The notes below the pieces were generated by a model that saw only the letters and a list, made by a program, of their open reading frames with translations, did no database searches and was not told where the DNA came from. Positions 1-13,140 of a DNA stretch of 64,000 nucleotides are shown piece by piece. Within the stretch, counting starts at the first letter, position 1. Every line of letters starts with the position of its first letter. The position numbers were made by a program, and so were the translations under genes. This DNA is from Garcia nutans (taxonomy: Eukaryota > Streptophyta > Magnoliopsida > Malpighiales > Euphorbiaceae), in the NCBI GenBank assembly GCA_947685225.1, contig CANTUV010000015.1, positions 9,238,001 to 9,302,000 of the forward strand, in the 5' to 3' direction.

Positions 1-137
1 ATAACCAATGTCTAGATGCACCCAGACTCATGTGATAGAAAAAGTTAGTCCCAAATACCACCCTAAAAATTTTAAACAGTCACCCAAGAATATAAAAAAT
101 AAGTAGAACAGGTAGAAAATAATGCTTTCAGATTAAC

Positions 138-3100
138 CTCAACAGGCTCCAGAAGTCCTTCCATTGCCTTCCGTACATCATCAATAAGTTCATAGATAAC
201 CCTATATGGCCGAATCTCAACCCCTTTATTTTCTGCATAGCTCTTGACAGAACCTGGTGCTTTGACATTAAATCCTAAAATGATAGCTTCACTAGCAATA
301 GCAAGATCAACATCACTGGTGCTTATATCCCCCGTTGCTTGTAAGAGGAACTTCAGGGTGACGTTATCCTGAGGAAGCACCTGTAAGGCTTGTCTAACAG
401 CTTCAATAGATCCCTAGTCATAATCAGAAGAACTTTAGTTTTCTTGCAGATAATGTACATTGATCAAAATGAACATTCTGGTGTACCTCAGATTAAGTGC
501 AAACACAACAAATATTTACAAGCATGAGTACGTGCATACGTGCACGTGCATTTAGTAATCATTTGAAGCAATAAATGCAGTGGTGCTATCAAAACATTTA
601 AATCTACCTTCAAAACAACTACAAATTCTAAGTATTTGTGGTTCAACCAGTAGCCTTTAGTTGGTGAACATGGCAATAGAACTTATGAAACGCCAAAGTA
701 AACATACAATATCAAAAGGATTAAAAACTAATTTTCTGTCATCTTTTATTTGAAATATTGATAAGAATACCTCAAAATAATTGATTTTAATATGTGAACA
801 AGGTCTCTAGTTCTGGTACAAAAAACTAGCAGCTGTTCCATATCAACATCAGTTCTTTATTTCTTTATTTCTTCTTCTTCTTTTATTTCTCTCTCTCTCT
901 CTCTTTTTTCTTTTTTTTTAAGAAAAAAATCTGGTCTGAAAAAACATTAGACAGCTGAGATTGGATTTCTTTTTCTACTTTAAAGGCTTGGATCTGCTTT
1001 TATTAAGATTATATATTTAAGGGGTTCTAGTAGCTGAATTAGATAGCAGAATTGATAATTTCTTCTTCAAACAATAAGGTTTCTATTATGACCTAAAGAT
1101 TATAAGTTCAAGCCACAGAATTAGCTTCCTTATAATGCAAATATAAAGTTGTTCATCCATCCAAATGAAATAAAATATTATTCTTCCCTTTTACTTTACA
1201 TCTAACTTGTAATTTCCCATAAATGGTTAGACATTCTCCACCTCTTCCACCCCTTTCCTTTAGAAAACTTTCCCTACCCTCCACCCTTTTTAATCATCCA
1301 TAGTCTGAAGGTTGTTTGAACTATTGATATCTTATATCCTTCACTAACTCTTTTATTTTTTTTTCTTTTAATTAAATTATTCATTGATTTCCAGTCCCAA
1401 ATTTGCAACCTTTTCCCCTTTCTAATTGAAAATCTACATCAAGAAAACTTTAACAATATTTCTCTTTTTTGATCCCATAGAATGTAGAAATTAACTTGGT
1501 GTTATTATAAATTTACATGTCATTTCAGGTGCGAGTAATGATCTTTCCAACTATGTTAATATAGCATTGGAGATTCATCAATCAGGATTTGAAAAGGAAT
1601 TCATGCTTAGCATGAATAAAAAGCTACTACATGAATAAGAGCCAAGCATCTTTTCAATGCATCTTTGTTTATAACTCAGATCACAACATGCTGAAGAAAA
1701 CTTCAGGACTCCTTTTTTTTGGTGTTATAAGAAATATGTGCAACAAACATGCATACCTGAACATCAACTTTCATTATAATATTTAGCTGGTGCAAGTCTA
1801 CTCGAGACAGCTTCCCTGATGTAACAGCTGATGCTAAGGAAGAAAGTGTAACCTTCCCATCCCCAGCCTTGGCTGAAATACGTTTATTCCGCAATAATTC
1901 AGCACATTTTTTTGCCTTTTCACGCGCAATATCAAGGGAGGCAACAGCCTCAAATTCATCACCAGCAACTGGTACATTACTCAACCCAATAACCTATAGA
2001 AAGAGTACAAGATAATTGTAAGCTAAGAAGATGCGTAAAAATCCGCCCACTGTTTGAGAATCGTGGAAACAACCTCAACAAAAAGGTACCATACGGCCAT
2101 CATGCTTTTCAATTTCTAGTTTGATATATAATTAGTATGCTACTGAACAGAGAACCATACTAAAGACTCTTAACTGAGTAAATAAATTATATTATCATAA
2201 GATACAAAAAAAAACAAACAAACAAACAAACTGCAGCAACTTCAAAGAATTAAATGACAAATATAAGTAGCTGATCTATTAAAAAAAATCCAGTGATTCA
2301 TTTGACTCTGGAGCATAATGAAAGAAAAAAAAAAGGTTGGTTGGAATCATTAATAATATCAGCAGAATATATAAAAGCTTCTAGAATCTACAGTCTTCAA
2401 TCTTTCAAATTAGGAGGACCATTTTTTAGAACATAAAAGTGTAACTATATTTGTGATTATTTCAACTTCAATTTGGCATGATCAGCTTTGGTTTATCATA
2501 GATCATCAAATAAATGAAGAGGTTCTACAAACAAGCTACCACTAAAAAATAAGTCAAAGACATCACAGCAGATATGCAAATGAAAGTACATAGACAAGAA
2601 CATATAAACAACAAACCTGTACAGGAATGGATGGTCCAGCTTCATCAACTCGGTTTCCACCATCATCAAATAAAGCTCGTACCTGAAAATAGACATAATT
2701 TCTCCAATGCAGGTTGACTTTCAAAAATTTAGCATTTAGATCACAATGAGCAGTAACTGTTTTTTAAAGAAACCAACCTTCCCAAAAGCTTCTCCGCAAA
2801 CCACTACATCCCCTCTTTTAAGTGTGCCATTCTGTACAATAAATGCAGCGACTGGTCCTTTAGATTTATGAAGACCTGCCTCAATGACCGTACCCTTGGC
2901 ATTTCTATGAAGATTAGCCTTCAATTCTTGTAGCTGAAACAACCATTCATGTGGTCAAAACTCAAAGAAGAAAGATAGCAAATAAGTAAGACATATCTGC
3001 ACTTCTTTTGTTGATGGAAGATGGAAGAATCACAAAAAGGGGTAAAACGCCCAAAAATACACCAAACAGTCTCCAGGATGTGCCACTCAAAACAACAAAC

Positions 3101-6100
3101 AAAGAAAACTTGTGGCAGGACTCCAAAACAATGACAACCCAACTGTCAGTTCAATGCACATTAGCCATAGCATCAGCATCAGCACAAGCATTACTCTCCC
3201 TGTATCTACATGCATAACTTAGTACATGCTACAATTTTTTCAAAGTTGGGAATCTTTTAGATGTGACCTCTCAAAATCCCACTGAATTTATAGGCATTGT
3301 TGCAGATATTGAGGAAGCTTCTGGTTCCAACTGCATGTCTATGCGCATAAATATATTTCTTTAGTCATTTTTCTGCTCTACTCATTAAAAATTTCTGACG
3401 TGACAGAAAAAAGACAGTTTATATTCATTCAAAAAAGCCCACATGAAAACTTTAACAATTAATAGATATTATATCTAAGCTAAGATTAGTCTTCCCACTA
3501 CAACTACAGCCACCATTAATAACAATTCTAGCTATTCTGCCCACAGGGGCGCTATATAGAGACGAAAGAGTGTCACGACCGTTAAGAGTTTCTTTGCCAT
3601 TGAGATTGAATTCTAAAAACATTGTTTTAGATATTGTTGTAAAAAGTAGTAGTTCTCGTGTTGTTTAACTATTTTAAAACTTCTATAAATAGACCATGTA
3701 AAAAATAAACCCTAATGACCTCTGATCAACATTTCAGCATAGCAATTCTCTTAACTCAACCAGCAATAGTAGATAGACATTCAGAAGTCTAAGAATCCAA
3801 ATCTCACAACCAAACAATCAGCATGCTGGAATAAGTTGCATGTAGCAAGAAAATTACCAAATCAAACCAGTTAAATTTAACTTACCTCAGCAACAAGCAT
3901 AACAGTTTCTAACAAATTATCTATGTTATCCCCCTTGAGAGCACTGATCTGTTAAAATGAGGTGGTGGAATATAACCATCAACAAGAAAAATATGAATTG
4001 TCAAAAAAAAAATGAAATAAAGCTAAAGAGGGTTAAAAAAAGTACCTGAACCATTGGGATGTCACCACCCCAGTCTTCTGGCATTAGACCAATTGAAGAA
4101 AGGTCTTGCATAACTCTTTCTGGATTAGTTCCGTCTTTATCTATCTGGTAGCATAAAAAAATTTAGAAAAAAAAAAATATATATATATATATATATAATG
4201 TATCATGTCCATGACAAGCCAATAAGTCATTACGCCTGCACCAAGAAAAAATGATATGCATTTTCAAGTCTAAGCAGCTCCATTCTAACAAGAAACAAAT
4301 GAAACATTACAGTGACATGCCTTATTTATAGCAATTACAATTGGAACCCCAGCAGCTTTGGCATGAGCAATAGCTTCATTTGTCTGAGGGCGAATCCCAT
4401 CATCAGCTGCGACCACAATAATAGCAATATCTGTCACCCTTGCCCCACGAGCTCTCATTGCTCCAAATGCCTACAGGAGCGGATAATATATATATATCAT
4501 CTATAGACAAGGAAGTACAAATGCATTATAGTTCACAAGTGACTTTAAGGACACACTAGAAAAAGTCATTAGTTGCTTAAACCGAATGATGCGCACCAGA
4601 TATCATCTAAGAAGTCTTTACCTATTTTGCAAAGAAGAATTAAAGTTATCAGCTTACCTCATGTCCAGGAGTATCAAGGAAAATACAAGATCGTGACTCG
4701 CCATCAAGAGGGATCAGAACTTTATACGCTCCTATTCCTTGCGTAATCCCACCAGCTTCTGAGGCAGCCACCTATAAATATCCCAGCCATCAGGATTCAG
4801 GTAATATGTGTATATCATGCTAGAACTGATCACATATGGCTTCAAAAACCAACAAACATAATAACAATCTCAATACTGCATGGCAGACTTTCTCACTGGG
4901 ACATTATTCCTTATCAGTAACCAAAACTTTTGCACAGTTGGAAGGGTCAATGACTAATAGAAAATCTGCTAGTTAAAATTCATAGGACCTCAAATTCATG
5001 GGCACCATAAGTAAAACAGCTCAAATGATAGCATCAATATGATGAAGCTTCCACATACCTTGCTTTTGCGAAGGTAATCCAATAGGGTCGTCTGCCATGT
5101 AAATTAACAGCAAACAGGTATTAGCAAAAAAGAGAGAGAGGGAGAAAGAGATTGAAAATAGACAACACTAATGTTTTACCTTCCCATGATCTACATGTCC
5201 CATTATAGTAATGACAGGAGGCCTTTCTTCCAGTTTGTCCAGATCTTCTTCATCGAGAATTTCCCTTTTTCTTGCCATTTCTTCAAATCTAACAGGATCA
5301 GCATCTATGACCTCCACATCATACTCCTTACATATCATCTTTACTATGTCCTTGTCTAGAGTTTGCACCCCATCAGGCCTAATCCCCTTTGAGTAAAGAT
5401 ACCCAAGAATTTCACCTTCACTAATGGCCAAGTTGTATGCTAAGTCCTCGATCAACATACCTTTTTCCCCAACTTCTAAAATTTCTACTTTAACAGGAGC
5501 TGCCTCTTTGGCAGCCTGGAGTCTAGCAGCCTTCCGGCTAGCTTTACTCCATTTCCTCCCTTTCCTAGCATTAGCTGCACCTGGAATAGAGACATTCAGC
5601 TCTGATGTCTCCTCATCAGGTATTTCAACATCATTATCATCAACAACACGTCTCCTTGGTCCTCCAGGAGAAACACTTCTCTTTCTGTCTTTGAACTTTC
5701 CAGGGGCAGGGCCTTTTGCCGGTTTTGTGGGGGCTAAAACGGCCTGAGCAATTAGAGGATCAACAACTGGTCTTCTGCGAGCAAATTTGTCAACTAAAAT
5801 TGGCTGCCGTGCATTATTTTTCATAACACCCAGGTCAGCTTCATCATTAACAGGTGGCTTTGGAGCTGCCCCCACATCCTTCAAGATAACAGGTTTTTTC
5901 ATCATGGGTGGAGAAGGAGCTACAGAAGGTTTTGCTTGCAACATGGGTTGAGGCCTGAGAGGCGGCTTCACAGGTCTTAAAGGAACATTAGGTTGAGATT
6001 GTCCTGTTATTGGTTCTTGTTTGGCAAGTTTATTGTTATTAGTCTTAGGAGGATCCTTAACAACTTTTTGCACAGAAGCAACAGTATCCCCTTTTCGCCA

Positions 6101-6709
6101 CACACTCTTAAGAGTTTTAGTTTTGCGAGTAGTTGGTGTTGTTTTATTTACATTCCCATTGTCTTTGTCTTTCCTACTAATTGGCTTAGAGGTTTCAAGC
6201 TTTTCAGCTTTCTCTAAGACCTCACCAAGAGACTCAATCACCTCATTTCTCTCTCGTTCATAATCAGAGTCCCTAGAAGAAGTGTCTAACTCGACAGAAG
6301 AGCTCATACCTAAAAGGGATTCACCTTTAGACCCTAAGGAAGATTTTAACACAGGCTTAGGAGCAGGCTTGAGTAGAATTTCGTTATCAACATCACTATT
6401 AGCTCTTGCTCTAAATGAATTATTATTAGAATCAAGACCTTGGTCAGCAATGATATCTGTGGTAGTGACTGAATATTTACACACACAATGCCATCTCTTG
6501 GCACTCCTAAGACTATGTTTGGATAAAGAAACTCTTCGAACAAGTGAATATGAAGAAGATGATGATGAAGAAGAAGAAGAAGACGAAGATGATGGCGATG
6601 ACGATGAAGAAGAAGACGATGACTCTGATGTCGTCACATTTAGACTTCCTAAACTAATCAAAGAAGCAAGAGACGGCATGGTTCCAACAAGAACCACCAT
6701 CGAAGCCAT
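138..6709 (-). CDS. FUG1: Chloroplast translation initiation factor IF-2 (FUG1-like), 3' end beyond window
   Basis: This is a bacterial-type IF-2 GTPase, which loads initiator tRNA on plastid ribosomes. Exons on the minus strand, read from splice sites: 6709-5180, 5091-5059, 4771-4658, 4470-4321, 4144-4046, 3948-3886, 2933-2778, 2682-2617, 1993-1757 and 413-138. All junctions are phase 0. The joined frame is open for about 908 residues; the family is about 1000, so roughly 100 C-terminal residues lie left of position 1. The N-terminus has a Ser-rich stretch (about residues 30-55) typical of a transit peptide, then a long basic Pro/Lys-rich linker, then an IF2_N-like block (around residues 420-480). 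The GTPase motifs follow: GHVDHGKT, DTPGHE, NKID and SALKG. The start is the ATG at 6709 (MASMVVLVGTMPS); the frame also runs upstream through TTG at 6721, which is not a plant start. No stop or frameshift is seen. The symbol follows the Arabidopsis orthologue by resemblance recalled from memory. Confidence 0.95.
889..904. repeat. CT microsatellite in an IF-2 intron
   Basis: A short run of CT dinucleotides flanked by T-rich sequence. It lies in the 1.3 kb intron between the exons ending at 1757 and starting at 413. Confidence 0.7.
4177..4198. repeat. AT microsatellite in an IF-2 intron
   Basis: A run of AT dinucleotides next to an A-run, inside the intron between the exons ending at 4321 and starting at 4144. 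Confidence 0.75.
4311..4330 (-). other. GC donor splice site of a GC-AG intron in the IF-2 gene
   Basis: The exon ending at 4321 reads ATAAATAAG on the minus strand and is followed by GCATGT, not GT. Keeping frame with the next exon (starting 4144 with ATAGATAAAGAC) requires the break exactly here. The nearest GT alternatives add 4 or 10 nt and break the frame. GC-AG introns are a known minority class spliced by the major spliceosome. Confidence 0.8.
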
Positions 6710-7000
6710 AAAAATAAACAAAGTCCTCTACAAATTCATGTGAGAATTCGAGAAAACCAATTGAAGTAATGGTAATAGCACTTACCTCTCTGTCTCTTCT
6801 CACAATTGTATTGAGCTTGAGCGGAAGGAAGGAAGGATTTTGTGGGGGTGAGGGAGAAAGGCTCAAAGAATTGGCATTTGTGTGGCTGTTCTCTTCCTGT
6901 CAAATTTTTTCCACACAGGATAAGGCTTCTAATTTTTCGTAGATTTTGTGCATCTTATTTTACGCTTTCGCTGCTCCTTTGTTCTCCTTTGTTTTTTTTA
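6710..7000 (-). promoter_or_regulatory. 5'UTR and proximal promoter of the IF-2 gene
   Basis: The region upstream of the IF-2 ATG reads, on the minus strand, through a CT/GA-rich leader. A perfect donor-like AG|GTAAGT (exon end 6786) and an acceptor-like TTTGTAG (exon start about 6727) could bound a 5'UTR intron of only 58 nt, which is short for plants, so it is tentative. An I-box-type GATAAG lies at 6919-6924 on the plus strand, a motif often found upstream of light-responsive plastid genes. No clear TATA box was identified. The function of these motifs is inferred. Confidence 0.4.
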
Positions 7001-7509
7001 ACAATAAATAAATAACAGTCTTCTGCCATACTTTTTTCTCCTCCTTTTATTAAATAAATATATTTAAGAATTCATAATTAATTTATTTTAAATGAAAAAA
7101 GAATATATATAAATACATTTGTCCAATGAATTTCTTGTTACATTTTAACATATTGCAACCTAAAATTATTATTTTTATTTAGTTAAAACTATTTGACCTC
7201 ATATTTAATCTTCAAAAATCCTTATAAAAATCAAAATTAAATTACAAATATATATAATTTAATATCTTCCCATTTAATTTCATAAAATTACCTAATTCGA
7301 GAATATCAAAACTCATTTACTATAAATTTAAGATGTTATATTTTCTTTCAAGGAAATTTGCACTTCAATTTGATAAATAAAATTTGGGAAAGAAATATGC
7401 AAGTAAAATTTGTTACATTGAAATATAAATAATTCAAAAAGATTTAATATATAAGAACCACAATTAAATATATCAACTTATAACGGTTATAGAATTTATT
7501 GAGATTTAT

Positions 7510-7615
7510 ACAGCCTCGCTTAAATTGTGATTTAGTATCAACCACACATCATAGGTGCTTTTCATAACCAACAGATGATTTGTTATTACTCTTATGAACT
7601 TAACCATGGATCTCT
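7510..7615 (-). pseudogene. C-terminal tail of a Ty1/copia pol remnant, left of a solo LTR
   Basis: On the minus strand the sequence leaving 7615 continues the codons for the G-D-P motif that ends copia RNase H domains. The first half of this motif lies at 10633. The piece runs on as a degenerate C-terminal tail and is lost by about 7.5 kb. It is a broken remnant with no evidence of function. Confidence 0.5.
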
Positions 7616-10600
7616 TGTGATACAATATCAAAATAAATATAATATTCTTATATTTTATATACATATAATATATATAATTAGTATATATAAAATACATGTA
7701 TATAATATAAAAATATCACAAATCAATTTCATAAAAATTTTTACTTTATCAAATTAAAATATCAAATATTTTAAAAATGTATATTTAAATAATAATAAAA
7801 TATTTTTTATTAATTATAGCTTCCAAAATAACCATTTTACGTAAAAATCTGTGAAAAAAATTCATCGAAGTTTTGACTATAATTTAGATAATTTCAAAAT
7901 TTAATAAACGTAACATGCATAAAACAACACTCCCACTAATATTACATCACCATTTCACCAATACTTCACAATTTCTCTATATTTTCTCAAAACATTTATA
8001 AATATATATACTTATATCAAGACACATTTAAAATCACACATTACACAATTTACCTCAAAATATTCTCTATAATTTACAATATATATGCCCCAAAAACTTA
8101 CCCTAATATACATAAAATCAAAATATATTATAATATAAAATATATACATGCTGGCAGTATCTCTGATTTTGATACACCAAAATTAACTCCATAATCAACT
8201 TAAATCTATACCCGCCCCAGTCTAAAAGAACTCTCTGGCTTTACCGGATTGTCCTTGTCACCTGCGCGATGAATTACAATCGCGATATGGTAAAAGCCTA
8301 GTGGTGCAAGCTCTGATAACAAAAAACCATAAATAATGTCAATGCATAATGCTTTTACATATCATATCAACATTTCATATCACAATGTATCGTATCATTT
8401 TATTTTAAACATATTCTTCAATCATTTTTACAATTCACTTAAACACAAACACAAGTATGGGCCCAAAGAATCTAATATGTCATTCAAATTTCAGAGTTGT
8501 TAATTTGGTCTAAATTGACACCATGTGTCTAGCCCCAAAGGCAAGTCAAGTAATGCTCAAAAGCTAATCCCGAAGACAAATTATATCACAGTGACGCCAA
8601 GCGTCTAGCCCTGAAGGCAAATCAAATAATTGCTCAAAAGCTAGCCCCGAAAATAAATAATGAGGATAACATCATAGGCATGCCGCCAAATACAGAACTC
8701 TGAAAATTAAATAATATACTAGGCACACAATTATTTTATATTTCTCATAATCAATTCCTTTCATATTTTTTCATAATCAACTAGGCACATTGCCTCTTTT
8801 CTCATTATCAATTAGGCACATTGCCTCATTTTCTCATTTTTCTCAATGTCATTTCATTCCAATTGATCACATTTCATCATTCTCAATATATCATCACAAT
8901 GTATCACATTTTACATTAAAACACAGTACCTAAATATTTTGGATAATTTCACATAATTCACATATAAATCACATTTTATGCACTTTAGCCATTAACAATA
9001 GTTTTTCACAATACCTTTAATGTAAATATAACAAACCCTATTATCCAAATACTTTGGGTCATTTTTACATAACTCACATATTTTATATTTTACTCAATTT
9101 AGCCATTAATAATGACTTTTTACAATGCATATGATGCATACATGATAAATCACAGGTTATACTACAATGTTCATGCATATTCAATATATTAAGTAGCTTA
9201 ACACATTCTCTAGCCAAAATGTGTTAAGCCTAAATTCTTGCCAACACATCCAATTAACCAAAAGTTTGTACTTACCTTATAAATCCACCAAAACCAAGCT
9301 TAAAAACAACCTCCAACCTTCTCTTCTATGTTGTCCTTCAACACTTGGATTGGCTAAACTATTTTCTCTCAATGTCTATACTAATGTGATCATAAATAAT
9401 CAATTAGTATCACATTCTAAGGCATTTCAAGCAACAAACCTTAATTAAATATCATTCTAGACAAAACCCTAAAATATAGCATAACCTTACTTTAACATAA
9501 GACAACCTTGTTAAATCATATAAATTGGTGTTTTAAGTTTATTAATATCATTAAAAATATATTTTAACATGTTTAAATCAATTACATTAATTAAATACAC
9601 TTATGTTCAAAATCCTAAAATGGCATAACAATCACCATTGAAGGTTTTCTATTCCAACTCAATCCAATTATCAATCCAAGCTTATTTTCATCCTTAATGC
9701 GTCATTAAATAACATGCTTTAACCATTAAAATTAAACAATTCACCATACATTGAAAATTCTTTTTTCAAAATCCTAAATCAACACTTCCATTCTCAAACT
9801 CCATTCAAACTTAGCCAAATTCATCATTTGACTTTAAATACTTATTTATGCATCAAAATAACACATTTGAAATCAAATTGCATAATTAAATCACATAAAT
9901 TCAAAAATCCAAAATTTTCATAACCCTAAATTCTCTCTATTCACCTAACTTCACTCAAACTTGACCATTTCTTCAATCCAACCTTAAAATCATTGTTAAC
10001 TATTCAAAATAACTTTATTCATATCCAATTAGACAATTAAATCATGATATCCCAAAAATTCAAACTCAACATATTCATATCTTTATGGAAATACAAAGAA
10101 ATAGGTTGGAAACTTACTTTTTCAAGAGGAAATTACCAAAACTTCACTTAAATCTTATTAATTCCTTCAATTTTAGAAGCTTGAAAGATGAAAAAACTTG
10201 GGTTGGTCATCCATGGAATTTCGGCTAGCTTAAGAAAGAAGAAGAAGATGAAGACCAATTTCAATTTCTCTTTCTTTCCATTTCCATTTTCATCCATATA
10301 TATAATATTATTATAATATATTTTTATTTATTTATTTGATAAAATCAATAATTTTCCTCTTCCATACAAATGTAAATTAATTTTGAATTATTTAAATAAT
10401 TTTTAATTTCCAAAGTATATTTACAAAAATTCCATTGGACTTTTGACTTTTGACTTTTAAAAGTTAACTTTTAGTTGACTTGTATACTTTAAGTATATTT
10501 CATATATATTTTACATATACCTTCCACTTTTTTATTTAAAATCTTTTCATTTTCTATTTAAATTATTTATTTAATTTATCTAATTTAATTTTAATTTATT

Positions 10601-10632
10601 TTATTTAATATTCAAAAATTAGGGACGTTACA
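7616..10632 (-). mobile_element. Solo LTR A (3.0 kb, TGTAAC/GTTACA family)
   Basis: The element starts TGTGATAC (a decayed TGTAACAC) and ends GGGACGTTACA. The flanks TCTCT (7611-7615) and TCTCC (10633-10637) form a near-perfect 5-bp target-site duplication. Its length (3017 bp) matches the outer solo LTR at 18447-23925 once that element's insert is removed. It shares with its relatives a block near the left end (around 7850-7900), a CACCTGCGCGAT module at about 8258 and a copy-specific short tandem repeat at 8507-8650. No coding capacity was seen. Orientation is inferred from the plus-oriented family copies at 11806 and 48813. It is probably Ty3/gypsy, but the lineage is unproven. Confidence 0.75.
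8507..8650. repeat. Short tandem repeat inside solo LTR A
   Basis: Two degenerate copies of a roughly 65-bp unit built around GACGCCAAGCGTCTAGCCC and AAGGCAAATCAAATAATTGC. They lie just after the conserved CCTAGTGGT module. Confidence 0.6.
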
Positions 10633-11805
10633 TCTCCAATCGAATTGGTTGGGTTCCTACCACTATTGATTTTCAACATCAACTTTAATCCTATTTCTCC
10701 CAATGTTTCATATATAAGCTTCTTCGCACAATTCTATTTAGAGAATCAATCAAATTCACTTGTAATTTCACATAATTAATGGATATAATTCCATTTTTAG
10801 TAGCTACTTTACTACATTTTGAATCAAATGTGTCTACTTACTATTAAAAGTTTTACTCTTTGCAATTGTCACTTGGCAATCACAATGCTTAGAAATCAAA
10901 AGTGTTAGTTACATATTCTAGTTTTTGCTAAAAAGTTATTAAATGGTTGTCCTTTTTGTCAACCAATTCTAGAGTAATAAATTATTATTCAATAGTAGAT
11001 CTTGCTATAATTATTTTTTGGCTGACTTCTAAGTCATTGGACTCTATCAAGAGAAAAAATATAGCCACTAGTAATTTCATCTCATCCGAATATGATATGT
11101 AGTTAGCATCATCATATCATTCTAATACAATAGGGAATCCCTCACAATGTATAGCATAGTTCATATTTTTTTTCCAAATCCTACACAAAGATTAATGCAT
11201 TTTAGTGCTCTCTATTAGGATTATAAGCATATTTGCTCACTTCTCATACATCACAAGCTATATCAGGTAGAGGGAAATTTATTATATGCATCAAACTCCC
11301 AACAATATGAGTATCTTTTAACTATATAACACTATCTTCTTTATTTGAGTATTAGCATCATAAGGTACACCAACTAGCTTATCATTATAATGTCCAAACT
11401 TCTTTAAAAAGTTTCTCCACATAATGTTCTTGATACAACATAATCCTTTTGTCATTCCTTATGATTTTAATACCCAAATAACACTAGCTTCACCTATGTC
11501 TTTGAGACTTTCATCTTAAATTTAGAAGCTAAGAAAGATTTGGTACTATGTATTACATGGAGACTATATCAACTATGAACATATCATTTACATATAAGCA
11601 AAGGTTCACACATTCACTATTAACAATTTTTGTGTAAACACATTTGTCCAAACCAATAGCATCACTACTGATTACTTGATCAAATTTCTCACACTACTAC
11701 TTATTAGATGCTTGCTCAAGCCATATAATAACTTTAGCAACTTACAAACTTTATTTTCTTTTCTATAAATAATACAACCTTTAGGTTACATCATGTAAAC
11801 TTTTT
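10633..11805 (-). pseudogene. Ty1/copia pol remnant (reverse transcriptase to RNase H)
   Basis: Read on the minus strand from 11800, the frames (with many stops and shifts) give recognisable copia landmarks in order: VYM-QPKG and VCKLLKLLYGL of RT, the RT catalytic box as LYVNDM (normally YVDD), HYVEKL-like and YDAN-like spacer text, then RNase H text such as CDCQVTIAKSKTFNSK and LGKKLIYETLGEIGLK. The C-terminus N-P-T-N-S-I-G-D meets solo LTR A at 10632 and resumes at 7615. The upstream side is cut at 11806 by another LTR-family fragment. It is inactive and heavily decayed. Confidence 0.8.
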
Positions 11806-12240
11806 TGTAACACCCGTATTTTTGTTAAACACAATTAAATAAAAAAATGTGGCAGGGTTAATTAATGTATTGGAAGAAGAATATGAATAGTGTATACTTA
11901 GTATATATGTAAGATATACATAAAGTATATATTTTACTAAAAAACAAAAAGACAAAAAGTTAAAAATAAAATATTAAATATTAAAAAAAGGAAATTAAAA
12001 TATATGTGGATAGAAAGAAGAAAATATCTAATATTTAAATATTAATTAATTAATTAATATATGTGGTTAAGAAGACAAAATAAAAAAGTCAAATTTCTTC
12101 TTCTCCTTCTTCTTCTTCCAAGAGTGGCCAATTTCCATAAGTAATGGAAGGGAGGATTTTCTTCTTCAATTACTTCATATTTTACAAGAATTGTTAAGGA
12201 TTCAAGGTGTTGAGAAAGTCAAAGTGGTTTAACTTCAACA
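11806..12240 (+). mobile_element. LTR fragment of the TGTAAC family
   Basis: It begins TGTAACACCCGTATTTTTG inside the copia RT remnant. It carries GTCAAA- and TTCTTCTTCT-rich text matching the right end of solo LTR A in reverse complement, so its orientation is opposite to A. The right boundary (about 12240) is approximate because the similarity fades, and no matching end or duplication was found, so it is probably truncated. Confidence 0.5.
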
Positions 12241-12249
12241 TTTCCATAG

Positions 12250-13140
12250 TTAGTTACCATGCAATAAACTCCTTACATTATACTATATTTATTCGGTTCA
12301 GAGTATGGACTTTGTGTCAACTCTTACTAGACTAATTATTTCATGCCTAGCTCGAATTTATTAGTTCTTGCTCCCGAAGCCCATTACCCTATAAAAAGCA
12401 TCTTTGATACTCTTTCAAAGATCCATCTACCTTGGCCAAGGATTCCTAGAGTAATGTCTTCCTACAATAGGCCGTAAGATATACTTTCCTTCTATCAGGA
12501 GTGATGTATCCTTTATTGATCTCTTAATTATCTTCGAATATCTCATGCAATACCCAATGACCACTCTATGAGCAATCTTTTATGAGACAACAAGAAATGG
12601 AATTAAAGTATAACACTTGATATTCAAGATATCTTACAGACCTCAAGTCTAAGGATATTTACACAATTGCAATGATGAGATAAAATCATTGATATTGAAT
12701 AGAAATTCATATGAGTATCTCATAGTTGGGCCATCTAATGAAATTGTATTTCTAACAAGCATGCACATGCTACCTCTAAGCATCACCATGCTCACAACTT
12801 ATGAGAATAACTGCTTGATCAAATCAAGAAGTATAACATGTGCTAGTCTATCTCCATTAACAATGTCCCATCTTATTAATATTATGACTAGAGATAATTT
12901 TAGTATAAACATATTTGCATGTAATAAGAATCTCATATTATGATCTCATTATAATTTTCCTTACACTATATTTTATACTAAGGATTTTATTAAACAGTTT
13001 AAGATATATAATTAACTACATGCATTATATAAGTATTGAATAATAAATGATGCCTTAAGTTATTAATATATAAACAAATGTAATGTGCATATTACAACCC
13101 AAAGTGATTATCTCTAGGGCATACATATCTAATAATAACA
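12250..13140 (-). mobile_element. Ty1/copia LTR-like fragment
   Basis: Read on the minus strand from 13140, the sequence starts TGTTATTATTAG and soon shows GCCCTAGAGATAATCAC, a phrase typical of copia LTRs, followed by TTAAACTGTTTAATAAAATCC. It would be the 5' LTR of the minus-strand copia remnant to its left, with most of the internal region missing. The left boundary is uncertain and both the identity and the pairing are inferred. Confidence 0.4.

Noticed and set aside
6710..6721. Upstream start of IF-2 at 6721
   Set aside because: The codon is TTG; the first ATG in frame is at 6709 and fits the family N-terminus.
6282..6743. Open acidic frame on the plus strand opposite the IF-2 transit peptide
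   Set aside because: It is the antisense reading of Ser codons (Asp/Glu runs) in a well-supported exon; no independent support.
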